From the NCBI GenBank assembly GCA_964462985.1, contig CAYXAA010000007.1, positions 1-64,000 of the forward strand: a DNA stretch of 64,000 nt. The letters run 5' to 3'. The translations under genes were made by a program, and so were the position numbers. The notes under the pieces were generated by a model that was not told the origin of the DNA, made no database searches, and worked only from the letters and a program-made list of their open reading frames with translations. Position 1 is the stretch's first letter, and each line of letters begins with the position of its first letter. The DNA is from CAYXAA01 sp964462985. GTDB taxonomy: Bacteria > Pseudomonadota > Alphaproteobacteria > Rhizobiales > Stappiaceae. This document shows positions 17,514 to 25,089 of the stretch, in pieces.

Positions 17514-19601
17514 CTACGCCTTCGCCAGCCACACCGCGATATCGTGAAAGGCGGCGCCGCCGAATGGCGCCACCTGGTCGGCGCCCGTCAAGGTATTGAT
17601 GCCGTTGCCGTCGCTGTGGGCGTCATTCGGCCAGACGCCTTCGGCGACGAGAACCCCGGACCTTAGCCCGTCGAACAGCCGTGCATGGAGAGTAACTGTC
17701 CCGCGATGGTTGCCGAGCCGGACGAGGTCGCCGTCGGCAATCCCCAGTCGGGCAGCATCGTCGGAACGGATCATCACCTCGGGCCGCCCCTCGCGCCTGC
17801 GCGAGCCCGGGGTTTCGGTGAAGCTCGTATTCAGGAACGATCGTGCAGGCGACGTTGCCAGGCGGAACGGGTGCGTCTCATCGGCGGCCTCAATCACCGG
17901 CCAGAAGTCCGGCAGCGCCGGCATGTCCTGCCACGGCCCCATCGGCCCGGCATTGGCGTTCCGCACCCGCGGCCAGTCCGGCTTGAACCGGAACCTGCCG
18001 TCGGGATAGGCGAAGCCCTTGAGATAATGCGCTTCCTCGAAGGGTGGCTGACAGTCGATCCAGCGCTCGCGCTCCAGCACCTCCAGCGTGCCGAGACCCG
18101 AGTGCCGCAGCATCCAGTCGACGTGCTCGCGCGCGGTCATTTCAAAGCCCGGATGCTCCCTCGCACCGACCCGCCGGGCGATCTCGTTGAGGACGTAGAG
18201 GTTTTCGCGTGCCTCTCCCGGCGCGTCGGCCAGCTTGGGGCCGAACAGCACGTATTGATGGCCGCCGCCCTTGTAGATGTCATCGTGCTCCAGGAACTGG
18301 GTTGCCGGCAGCACCACGTCGGCCATTCGTGCCGTCGCCGTCATGAACTGCTCGTGGACGCAGACGAACAAATCCTCACGGGCAAAGCCCTGTTTGACGA
18401 GCGCCTGCTCAGGGGCCACATTCACCGGGTTGGTGTTCTGGATCAACATGGCGGTGACCGGCGGACCGTCCTGCAGTGCGGCACGGTCGCCGGTGAGGAT
18501 CCGGCCGATCAGGCATTGATCGAGCTGCCGTGTGGCCGGGTCGACGAGATCGAGCCCCTCGATCATGGTCTTATCGAGGCGATAGATCGCACCGTTGTTA
18601 TGGAAGGCGCCACCGCCCTCCAGCGTCCACGCGCCGGTCACCGCGGCGATGCAGGATGCAGCATGCATCGACACCGCGCCGTTGCGGGAGCGCGTGAAGC
18701 CGTAGCCGAGGCGGAAGTAGGTCCGCCTGGTCTCGCCCACCATGCGGGCGAAGGTCTCGATCTCCTCCACCGAAAGCCGCGTGATCGCCGCCGCCCATTG
18801 GGGCGTGCGTGTCGCCAGATGCGCCTCGAGTTCGGCCGGGCAGTCGGTGTAACGTGCCAGATACTCCCGATCGGCAAAACCGTCGCGGAACAGCACATGC
18901 ATCACGGCACAGGCGAGGGCGGCATCCGTGCCCGGCTTCAGCACCAAGCCGAGGTCGGCCTGCTTCATTGTCTCGGTACGGTACACGTCAATGACCACGA
19001 TCTTCGCACCGCGGCGTTTGCGGGCCGCCGTAGCGTGGGTCATGACGTTGACCTGGGTCGCGACCGGGTTGGTGCCCCAAATGACGATCTGATCCGACAG
19101 CGCCATCTCGCGCGGGTCAGGCCCGGCGAGCTTGCCGGTTCCCGCGATATAGCCGGTCCAGGCCGGGTTGGTGCAAATCGTATCGTACTGCCGCGAGTAG
19201 CCCTTGGCATGGCGCAGGCGGTGGATCGAGTCGCGTTGCACCAGCCCCATGGTGCCGGCGTAATGGTAAGGCCAGACGGTTTGGGCGCCGTGGCGCGCCT
19301 CGGCCTGGAGGAATTTTTCCGAGACGAGGTCGAGCGCCTCGTCCCAGGAAATCTCCTCGAACCGTCCCTCCCCCTTGGCACCGACGCGCCGGAGCGGCTT
19401 CGTCAGCCGGTCCGGATGATGCAGGCGCTCGGCGTAGCGCGCGACCTTGGCGCAGATCACGCCGGCGGTATAGGCGTTGTCGGCCGCCCCGCGCAGCCGC
19501 CCAATCCGGCCGTCGGGGAGAATCTCGACCTCGACCGCACAGGTGGAGGGGCAGTCGTGGGGACAGGCTGAGAAGGACCGGCCCGGTGTCTGAATGGTCA
19601 T
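17514..19601 (-). CDS. Molybdopterin (Mo/W) oxidoreductase with [4Fe-4S] motif
   Basis: A 695-residue catalytic subunit of the DMSO-reductase superfamily. The N-terminal cysteine motif ACPHDCPSTC (C13, C17, C21), completed by GVICAKV near residue 50, binds one [4Fe-4S] cluster. The molybdopterin core follows (AGTMGLVQRDSI, IWGTNPVATQVN, IQNTNPVNVAPE, VVLPATQFLEHDDIYKGG), and the C-terminal dinucleotide-binding domain shows RLGIADGDLVRLGNHRGTVT. There is no Tat signal and no electron-transfer or membrane subunit beside it, so it looks cytoplasmic and self-contained. The substrate is unknown. A tungstate transporter is encoded 25 kb away. Confidence 0.93.
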   Translation of the reverse strand: MTIQTPGRSFSACPHDCPSTCAVEVEILPDGRIGRLRGAADNAYTAGVICAKVARYAERLHHPDRLTKPLRRVGAKGEGRFEEISWDEALDLVSEKFLQAEARHGAQTVWPYHYAGTMGLVQRDSIHRLRHAKGYSRQYDTICTNPAWTGYIAGTGKLAGPDPREMALSDQIVIWGTNPVATQVNVMTHATAARKRRGAKIVVIDVYRTETMKQADLGLVLKPGTDAALACAVMHVLFRDGFADREYLARYTDCPAELEAHLATRTPQWAAAITRLSVEEIETFARMVGETRRTYFRLGYGFTRSRNGAVSMHAASCIAAVTGAWTLEGGGAFHNNGAIYRLDKTMIEGLDLVDPATRQLDQCLIGRILTGDRAALQDGPPVTAMLIQNTNPVNVAPEQALVKQGFAREDLFVCVHEQFMTATARMADVVLPATQFLEHDDIYKGGGHQYVLFGPKLADAPGEARENLYVLNEIARRVGAREHPGFEMTAREHVDWMLRHSGLGTLEVLERERWIDCQPPFEEAHYLKGFAYPDGRFRFKPDWPRVRNANAGPMGPWQDMPALPDFWPVIEAADETHPFRLATSPARSFLNTSFTETPGSRRREGRPEVMIRSDDAARLGIADGDLVRLGNHRGTVTLHARLFDGLRSGVLVAEGVWPNDAHSDGNGINTLTGADQVAPFGGAAFHDIAVWLAKA

Positions 19602-19612
19602 GCGCTGCGCTC

Positions 19613-19667
19613 GCTGTCAGGAGCGCGCAGCGTCGAGAAGGAACGGGGCGCTGTCAAGCGCCCCGCC
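19613..19667. repeat. 55-bp repeat, left copy at assembly gap
   Basis: These 55 bases are identical to 19768-19822 on the other side of the N run. The exact match and position against the gap indicate one sequence present at the ends of two contigs, not a biological duplication. A GGGGCGCT/AGCGCCCC hairpin lies inside (19645-19664). Confidence 0.9.
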
Positions 19668-19767
19668 NNNNNNNNNNNNNNNNNNNNNNNNNNNNNNNNN
19701 NNNNNNNNNNNNNNNNNNNNNNNNNNNNNNNNNNNNNNNNNNNNNNNNNNNNNNNNNNNNNNNNNNN
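19668..19767. other. Assembly gap (100 N)
   Basis: Exactly 100 unknown bases, a conventional placeholder length. It lies between the start of the molybdopterin enzyme and the end of ndk, so no gene is broken. The flanking identical 55-mers suggest that the true distance may be nil, with a single copy of the repeat. Confidence 0.95.
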
Positions 19768-19822
19768 GCTGTCAGGAGCGCGCAGCGTCGAGAAGGAACG
19801 GGGCGCTGTCAAGCGCCCCGCC
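19768..19822. repeat. 55-bp repeat, right copy at assembly gap
   Basis: Identical to 19613-19667. It continues without a break into the ndk 3' region, which shows that the sequence itself is genuine; only its duplication is doubtful. Confidence 0.9.
19800..19819 (-). terminator. Probable ndk terminator
   Basis: Eight-base perfect stem GGGGCGCT / AGCGCCCC with a four-base loop, 19 bases beyond the ndk stop on the minus strand. It is followed on that strand by GTTCCTTCTC, a pyrimidine tract rather than a clean T run. It fits an intrinsic terminator of moderate quality. Confidence 0.55.
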
Positions 19823-19837
19823 GGGTCCGCAAACCGT

Positions 19838-20260
19838 TCAGCCGACGATCTCGGTTTCGGCGAACCAGTAGGCGATCTCGATCGCAGCGGTCTCAGGCGC
19901 GTCGGAGCCATGGACCGAATTCTCGCCGATCGACAGCGCGAAGGTCATGCGGATCGTGCCTTCAGCGGCATCGGCCGGGTTGGTGGCCCCCATGACCTCG
20001 CGGTTCCTGGCGATCGCGTTCTCGCCCTCGAGCACCTGAACGACCGTCGGGCCGGAGGTCATGGTGTCGACGAGCTCGCCGAAGAACGGCCGGTCCTTGT
20101 GGACCGCATAAAAGCCCTCGGCCTGGCGGCGCGACATCCACACCCGCTTGGACGCGACGACCTTCAGGCCGGCATCCTCCAGCATCTTGGTGATGGCGCC
20201 GGTCAGGTTGCGCCTGGTGGCGTCCGGCTTGATCATCGAGAAGGTGCGTTCGATCGCCAT
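19838..20260 (-). CDS. ndk: Nucleoside diphosphate kinase
   Basis: Transfers the gamma-phosphate of ATP to other (d)NDPs through a phosphohistidine. The 140-residue protein matches the family throughout: AIERTFSMIKPDATRRN at the start and the active-site His in SIGENSVHGSDAPETA near residue 118. The start ATG 20260 was chosen over open frame to 20311 because the conserved N-terminus begins there. It stands alone, 224 bp from a GST gene on the same strand. Confidence 0.98.
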   Translation of the reverse strand: MAIERTFSMIKPDATRRNLTGAITKMLEDAGLKVVASKRVWMSRRQAEGFYAVHKDRPFFGELVDTMTSGPTVVQVLEGENAIARNREVMGATNPADAAEGTIRMTFALSIGENSVHGSDAPETAAIEIAYWFAETEIVG

Positions 20261-20484
20261 GGTGCTAGGGTCTTTCCTCGTTGGCAGACAATGAAACCGG
20301 CACGCCTCCACGGCATGCCGGCCGAAATCTGCGGCTTCCTATAACGGCACCGGTCCGGGGCGACAAGAGGGACGCAGCCGCGCCCGCCCACCTCGCGCCG
20401 ACGGGCGCTGCTCGAGCCGGTCGCGATCGCCGTCGCTGCCGGCAGCGGCCGGGCTCCGCTTCGCTGCCGCGCGGGTTCCCGGCC

Positions 20485-21183
20485 CTAGGTCGTGACGGCG
20501 CGCTTGGCCGACCGGCCGAGCCCGTCAAACAGGTCGAGGCAGCGCTCGAACCAGTCCGAAACGGGCCTGCCGGGCTCAAGAAGCGGAAAGTCGCTGACGA
20601 CCCGCGGCCATTGCAACGTGCCGAACAGGATGTAGTCGGCATAGAGCGGCGTGTCGCCGCCGATGAAGGGCTGGTGCTTCAGCGTCAGGTGCAGCGGCAG
20701 CAGCGCCGTCGCCAGGGCGGCAAGCCGGTCTTCCCGCCCCTCCTGTACCGCCTCGAGGCTGCGGCCGTAACGCTTTTCGCGGCTCTCACGAAAGTAGGCC
20801 TGATCCGCCGGCGCCAGGCGGTCGTGGATGTCCTTGAGCACAAGTGTGACGACGACCGAGGAAACGGAGGCGTTGACCCAGCTTTCAATCTGCTTGCTTA
20901 TCGCGAACCCGCCGCCGCCGCCAAACAGGGACGGCCGGTCTGGATAGGTTTCCTCGAGGTAGCGTGCGATCTCCCAACTGTCACAGATCGTGCGGTCGCC
21001 GTCGGTGAGAATCGGCACCGTGCGGCCGGCGCTGGGAGCGATCCCGGGGATATCCGTGAACGGCGCCGGCCGGGTCTCGTAGTTGAGTCCCTTATGGGCC
21101 AGGGCCATACGGGCCCGCCAGCAAAACGGACTGAAGCGGATCTCCGGATCCGCCCCGCACAGCTCATGAAGCACAATCGCCAT
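20485..21183 (-). CDS. Glutathione S-transferase family protein
   Basis: A 232-residue GST-fold protein. The N-terminal thioredoxin-like domain has RFSPFCWRARMALAHKGL (an active-site-like Ser/Cys region), RTVPILTDGDRTICDSWEIA (cis-Pro and the glutathione-binding Asp-Ser) and RYLEETYPDRPSLFGG. A helical C-terminal domain follows. ATG 21183 is preceded by GGAGAGGGCAGGA, so the longer frame to 21303 was dropped. The C-terminal domain resembles maleylpyruvate-isomerase/beta-etherase-type GSTs, but the substrate is not assignable. It faces an M20 peptidase across 188 bp. Confidence 0.88.
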   Translation of the reverse strand: MAIVLHELCGADPEIRFSPFCWRARMALAHKGLNYETRPAPFTDIPGIAPSAGRTVPILTDGDRTICDSWEIARYLEETYPDRPSLFGGGGGFAISKQIESWVNASVSSVVVTLVLKDIHDRLAPADQAYFRESREKRYGRSLEAVQEGREDRLAALATALLPLHLTLKHQPFIGGDTPLYADYILFGTLQWPRVVSDFPLLEPGRPVSDWFERCLDLFDGLGRSAKRAVTT

Positions 21184-21371
21184 TCCTGCCCTCTCCTGTC
21201 GCCAAGCGCCGGACGGTATCGTGGCGAGCCGGGGCAGCCAAGCCCTGACCTGCGTCAGGCGTGGCCAGGCCCTGATTCCGTGTAATGCGTACGCGGTTTT
21301 CATTCAAACTCCGGCGGCTTAGTCTCACTGCTCCCGCCGTACGACGCACGCCCGCACAATGGAGACCGTTG

Positions 21372-22496
21372 ATGCCGACGCCGACCGCCGAAGACCTCTT
21401 GCGCGGCGCCATCCGCTGGACGGAAATCGAAACCCACACACCCGACATCGAAGCACTGTCCAGACTTCTGTCCATCGTCGCTGAAGAGGCCGCGAGCTTC
21501 GGCGCGAGCGTCGAGCGGCTGCCCGGCGAAGGCGGTGAACGCGACCACCTGCTCGTCAGCGCGCCCTGGGGGACCGGTAACGAGCCATACGTCCTGGTGC
21601 TCAGCCATCTCGACACGGTTCACCCCAAGGGCACGATCGACGGCGCGCTGCCGATCCGGATCGAGGGAGACCGTGCCTACGGCCCCGGGATCTACGACAT
21701 GAAGGCGGGCGCCTATTTGGGCCTTGCCGCCCTGCGCAGCCTCGCCGAGGATGGCGCCGGGCCGCCGCTGCCGGCCAGGATCCTCTTCACCACCGACGAG
21801 GAGGTCGGCAGCGACAGCTCGCGCGCGCTGATCGAGCGGCTTGCCGACGGCGCCAAATACGTCCTCGTCACCGAGCCGGCGCGCAACGGCGGCCGCATTG
21901 TCACGGCGCGGAAGGCGGTTGGCCGCTTTACGCTCATGGTCGAAGGCCGGCCCGCCCATGCCGGCGCACGTCACTGGCAGGGCCGCAGTGCGATCCGCGA
22001 ACTCGCCCATCAGGTCCTCGCGCTCGAGGCGATGACCGACTACGACCAGGGCATCACTGTGAACGTCGGCGAGATCACCGGCGGCACCGGTGTCAATGTC
22101 GTGCCGCAGTTCGCCTCGGCCGAGATCGACCTGCGCGTCGCAACCATGGCGGCTGCCGACGAGATGGTGCAACGGATTCTCGGCCTGGCGCCCGTCGGCG
22201 AAGACGTCGAAGTCACTGTGACGGGCGGGCTCAACCGGCCGCCGTTCGAGCAGACGCCTGCGAGCGCTGATTTGTTCGAGCATGCCAGGAGGCTGGCCGC
22301 CGAGATCGGCTTCGACCTGGTCGGAGAGGCGTCAGGAGGCGGCTCCGATGGCAATTTCGTGGCCCACCGGGTGCCAACCCTCGACGGGCTTGGTGCCGAC
22401 GGCGACGGTGCCCATACTCTGCAAGAGCACATCCTGATCTCGTCGCTGGTGCCGCGGATGCTCCTCATGCGCCGCCTGATGGAGACGCTGGACTGA
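21372..22496 (+). CDS. M20-family metallopeptidase (carboxypeptidase G2-like)
   Basis: Cytoplasmic dizinc amidohydrolase of 374 residues. Metal ligands are visible in order: His and Asp in LSHLDTVHPKG, Asp in YGPGIYDMKAG, the catalytic Glu pair in FTTDEEVGSDSS, Glu in VTEPARNGG and the final His in DGAHTLQEHILI. A dimerisation lid (GRFTLMVEGRPAHAGA) interrupts the catalytic domain. The start ATG 21372 has GGAG eight bases upstream; the frame to 21285 is not family-like. The substrate is probably an N-acyl amino acid or a C-terminal Glu. Confidence 0.92.
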   Translation: MPTPTAEDLLRGAIRWTEIETHTPDIEALSRLLSIVAEEAASFGASVERLPGEGGERDHLLVSAPWGTGNEPYVLVLSHLDTVHPKGTIDGALPIRIEGDRAYGPGIYDMKAGAYLGLAALRSLAEDGAGPPLPARILFTTDEEVGSDSSRALIERLADGAKYVLVTEPARNGGRIVTARKAVGRFTLMVEGRPAHAGARHWQGRSAIRELAHQVLALEAMTDYDQGITVNVGEITGGTGVNVVPQFASAEIDLRVATMAAADEMVQRILGLAPVGEDVEVTVTGGLNRPPFEQTPASADLFEHARRLAAEIGFDLVGEASGGGSDGNFVAHRVPTLDGLGADGDGAHTLQEHILISSLVPRMLLMRRLMETLD

Positions 22497-22530
22497 GAGT
22501 ATCGGTAATGCAACCGGTCCGAAGACGCCT

Positions 22531-23013
22531 CTAGCTTTCGCTTTGCGGACCGTCGTCGGAAAGCTGTGCCGCCGCCTGCGCGATGGCCCCGATCGCCTGC
22601 GGATCGAAAAACGCCGACAGCGTCGTTTGGGCCTCGCGCCATATCGGCACCGCCGCTTCTAGTCGTCGCGCCCCTTCTTCCGACAGCCAGACGGCACGGC
22701 GGCGCAGATCCTTCTCTACGACCGCGATCTCGACAAGCCCCAGCCGCTCGAGCCCGCGCAGGTTCCGCGACAGCGTCGATTGGTCAAGGCCCGTGCGCTC
22801 GACCAGCGCGCCGATCGTATCATCCGCGCCGGCGGCGATATGCGCCATCAGACCGAACTGAGCGACGGTAAGCCCTGCCGGCTGCAGCCGGGTTTCCAGG
22901 AATTGCGTGATCCGGCGTGCCGCCAGGCGGATGTTGGTCGCGGCGCAGTCGCGAACAATCGCTCGTGCATCGGTGACCAGGGTTTTTTGCAGTGCTTGCT
23001 TCCGCTGGTTCAT
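22531..23013 (-). CDS. MarR-family transcriptional regulator
   Basis: A 160-residue winged-helix dimeric regulator: helices at residues 20-55, the wHTH at about 60-110 (AQFGLMAHIAAG, TGLDQSTLSRNLRGLERLG, AVVEKDLRRRAVWLSEEG) and a C-terminal dimerisation helix. It faces a cysteine-synthase-like gene, and two ATGTAAnTACAT-type palindromes fill the gap. ATG 23013 has no ribosome-binding site; the palindrome begins six bases above it, so either the message is nearly leaderless or translation starts further in. It probably represses itself and the facing gene. Confidence 0.92.
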   Translation of the reverse strand: MNQRKQALQKTLVTDARAIVRDCAATNIRLAARRITQFLETRLQPAGLTVAQFGLMAHIAAGADDTIGALVERTGLDQSTLSRNLRGLERLGLVEIAVVEKDLRRRAVWLSEEGARRLEAAVPIWREAQTTLSAFFDPQAIGAIAQAAAQLSDDGPQSES

Positions 23014-23046
23014 AGTTGTATGTAATTACATATTATGTAAATACAT
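23014..23046. promoter_or_regulatory. Tandem palindromes, candidate MarR operators
   Basis: ATGTAATTACAT (23020-23031) is a perfect 12-bp palindrome. ATGTAAATACAT (23035-23046) is the same but for its two central bases, with centres 15 bp apart. Together they form a larger dyad with about 15 of 17 matching positions per arm (TTGTATGTA... / ...TACATGCAA). The AT-rich block sits in GC-rich DNA between the two starts. This is the expected form of MarR binding sites. Confidence 0.75.
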
Positions 23047-23059
23047 GCAAGGTGAGATC

Positions 23060-24043
23060 ATGATCCTTGTCGGACAGTCCGGCGATGCAGCCGGGCGGAC
23101 CGCGCCGATCGCCCGCTCTGTCCTGGGCGGCATCGGAAACACACCGCTGCTCGAGCTCCGGCGCATCGTTGCGCGGGACTGTGCCCGGATCCTGATCAAG
23201 CTCGAAAGTGTCAATCCGACCGGCAGCATGAAGGACCGGATGGCGCTGGCGATGATCGAGGCCGGCGAGCGCGACGGACGGCTGAAGCCCGGCGGGCGCG
23301 TCGTCGAATACACCGGCGGCAGCACTGGCGTGTCCCTCGCCCTTGTCTGCGCCGCGCGCGAATACCCACTCAGCATCGTCACATCGGATGCCTTCAGCAT
23401 CGAGAAGCGCAATCACATGGCCGCCCTCGGCGCTGAGCTCACCCTCGTCCCGAGCGTCGGCGGCGGCATGGACGCGGCGCTGACCCGCAACATGATCGCG
23501 GCGGCACGACGGATCATGGAGGACACGGGGGCGTTCTGGACCGACCAGCTCAACAACACCGACCAGCTCGCCGCCTACCACGCCATGGCGGACGAGATCT
23601 GGACCCAGACTGGCGGCCGGCTCGACGCCTTCGTTCAAAGCACGGGAACGGCCGCCTGCGTGCGGGGCGCCGGCGAGCGCCTGCGCCAGCATCGGCCGGA
23701 CATCCGCATCGTGGCCGTCGAGCCGGCGGAGTCGGCGGTTCTCTCCGGCGGCAAAACCGGAACGCACAGGATCGAAGGCGTCGGCGCCGGCTTCGTCGTG
23801 CCGCTATGGCACGACGCGGTCGCCGACGAGATCGCCACCGTCTCCACCGAGGACGCCATGGCGATGGCGCGGCAACTTGCCCGCATAGAGGCACTGTTCG
23901 CCGGCACCTCCACCGGCGCGAACTTGGCCGCCGCCATCGCCCTCGGCCGGCGGCTCGGCCCGGAGGCGACCATCGTCACCGTCCTGTGCGACTCCGGCCT
24001 CAAATACGCGAGCACGCGGCTCTACGACCCGGCCATGGCCTAA
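23060..24043 (+). CDS. PLP-dependent cysteine synthase-like enzyme
   Basis: Fold-type II PLP enzyme of 327 residues related to O-acetylserine sulfhydrylase/cystathionine beta-synthase. The PLP lysine is in NPTGSMKDRMAL, the substrate loop is YTGGSTGVSLAL, and the phosphate-binding GTSTGAN lies in the C-terminal half. The start ATG 23060 has AAGGTGAG eight bases upstream; ATG 23045 lies inside the operator and was rejected. Control by a facing MarR protein is unusual for biosynthetic CysK, so degradation or detoxification of a sulfur or amino-acid compound is as likely. I give no symbol. Confidence 0.88.
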   Translation: MILVGQSGDAAGRTAPIARSVLGGIGNTPLLELRRIVARDCARILIKLESVNPTGSMKDRMALAMIEAGERDGRLKPGGRVVEYTGGSTGVSLALVCAAREYPLSIVTSDAFSIEKRNHMAALGAELTLVPSVGGGMDAALTRNMIAAARRIMEDTGAFWTDQLNNTDQLAAYHAMADEIWTQTGGRLDAFVQSTGTAACVRGAGERLRQHRPDIRIVAVEPAESAVLSGGKTGTHRIEGVGAGFVVPLWHDAVADEIATVSTEDAMAMARQLARIEALFAGTSTGANLAAAIALGRRLGPEATIVTVLCDSGLKYASTRLYDPAMA

Positions 24044-24137
24044 GCCTCCCTTGCCGGGACGATCCGGCAGCCCTTTGTTCACGCCGTCGCGCTTGTGGGC
24101 ACCGGACGAGCCCGGCCACGACGATCGCGGGGACGAT

Positions 24138-24962
24138 CTACACCAGCGCGAACAATCGGCTCGGGCCGCCGGTCGCGCCCTTGATCTTCGGCGCACCGAC
24201 GACAAGCGTCGCCCCTTTCGCCGGCACCTCGTCGAGCCCGGCAACGGCCTCCATGCCCCAGCGCCCGGATGGAAGCCAAGCATAGTGCACGGCAAAGTCC
24301 TTGGAGGCGCCGAAGTCAAGCGACAGAGTGTCGACCGCCATGCCGACCACACCCTTCTCCATCATGTACTGCGCAGCCGCCAGGCTGAACCCCGGGAAAT
24401 GCATGCCCCCGTCGGCATCGGTGTTGCGAAATTTGTCCTCGTTCACGTAGGCGGCCCAACCCGAATTCATTGCGACGCAACCACCAGCCGGCAGATCACC
24501 ATTTTCCGCTTCCCACGCCTTCAGGTCATCCGGCGTGACTTCATAATCGGGATCGGACGCCGCCTTGTCCTTGATGTCGACCACCGCAAGCGGCACCACG
24601 AGCTGACCGACTTCGATTTCGGACGCGTCAGAGCCGTCCTTGGAGAAATGGATGGGCGCGTCGAGATGCGTGCCGGTGTGCTCCACCACGAGCCAGCGGT
24701 TCATGTTGAAGCCGTCCTTGTCGAACGTCGCCATGCTCTCGAGCTCGAGTTGCGGTTTGCCGAAAAAGGTCGGGAAGTCGGTGCCGAGCGGATGGGTCAG
24801 GTCGACCACCTTGGTGAAGCTCGTTGTCGCAGCAAGCGCCGGCCGCGGCGGCGGAAACGCGGAGAACACCGCCGCTCCGGCGGCCACTCCCCCTACGCCC
24901 TTGAAGAACCCGCGGCGCGAAAGCCGCCGCAGCACTGTTTCCTGGCATCCGGGCACGCACAT
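24138..24962 (-). CDS. Cyclase-family metal hydrolase with Tat signal
   Basis: A 274-residue protein of the cyclase/kynurenine-formamidase fold. The metal-binding motif HxGTHxD is present as EHTGTHLDAPIHF, preceded by VVDLTHPLGTDFPTF. The N-terminus carries a twin-arginine signal, SRRGFFKGVGGVAAGAAVFSA, cleaved probably after ALA near residue 47, so the enzyme should be periplasmic. Oddly, the signal is preceded by a Cys-containing head (MCVPGCQETVLRRL). ATG 24962 follows AAGGGGGAG. The substrate, perhaps an amide or ester, is unknown. Confidence 0.88.
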   Translation of the reverse strand: MCVPGCQETVLRRLSRRGFFKGVGGVAAGAAVFSAFPPPRPALAATTSFTKVVDLTHPLGTDFPTFFGKPQLELESMATFDKDGFNMNRWLVVEHTGTHLDAPIHFSKDGSDASEIEVGQLVVPLAVVDIKDKAASDPDYEVTPDDLKAWEAENGDLPAGGCVAMNSGWAAYVNEDKFRNTDADGGMHFPGFSLAAAQYMMEKGVVGMAVDTLSLDFGASKDFAVHYAWLPSGRWGMEAVAGLDEVPAKGATLVVGAPKIKGATGGPSRLFALV

Positions 24963-25089
24963 GATGCAACTCCCCCTTATGTTGGTGTCATGAAACGTTT
25001 GGGATCGTACGACGTCGTCAGGCAGACGCAATCCCAAAGGCAGCCTTCGCCCTTGCGCTCACGCATCAACCGCGCCAAACATCCGCGCC

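Noticed and set aside
17685..19571. 628-codon open frame on the plus strand across the molybdopterin enzyme
   Set aside because: Antisense shadow; the minus strand carries a complete enzyme with motifs.
19613..19822. 55-bp direct repeats as an attachment site or mobile-element duplication
   Set aside because: They touch a 100-N placeholder, occur at both gaps with the same length, and no integrase, tRNA or transposase is present.
25009..25018. ACGACGTCGT palindrome between the cyclase and ABC-F genes
   Set aside because: Ten bases of CG-rich symmetry is easily chance in this genome, and no regulator is adjacent.
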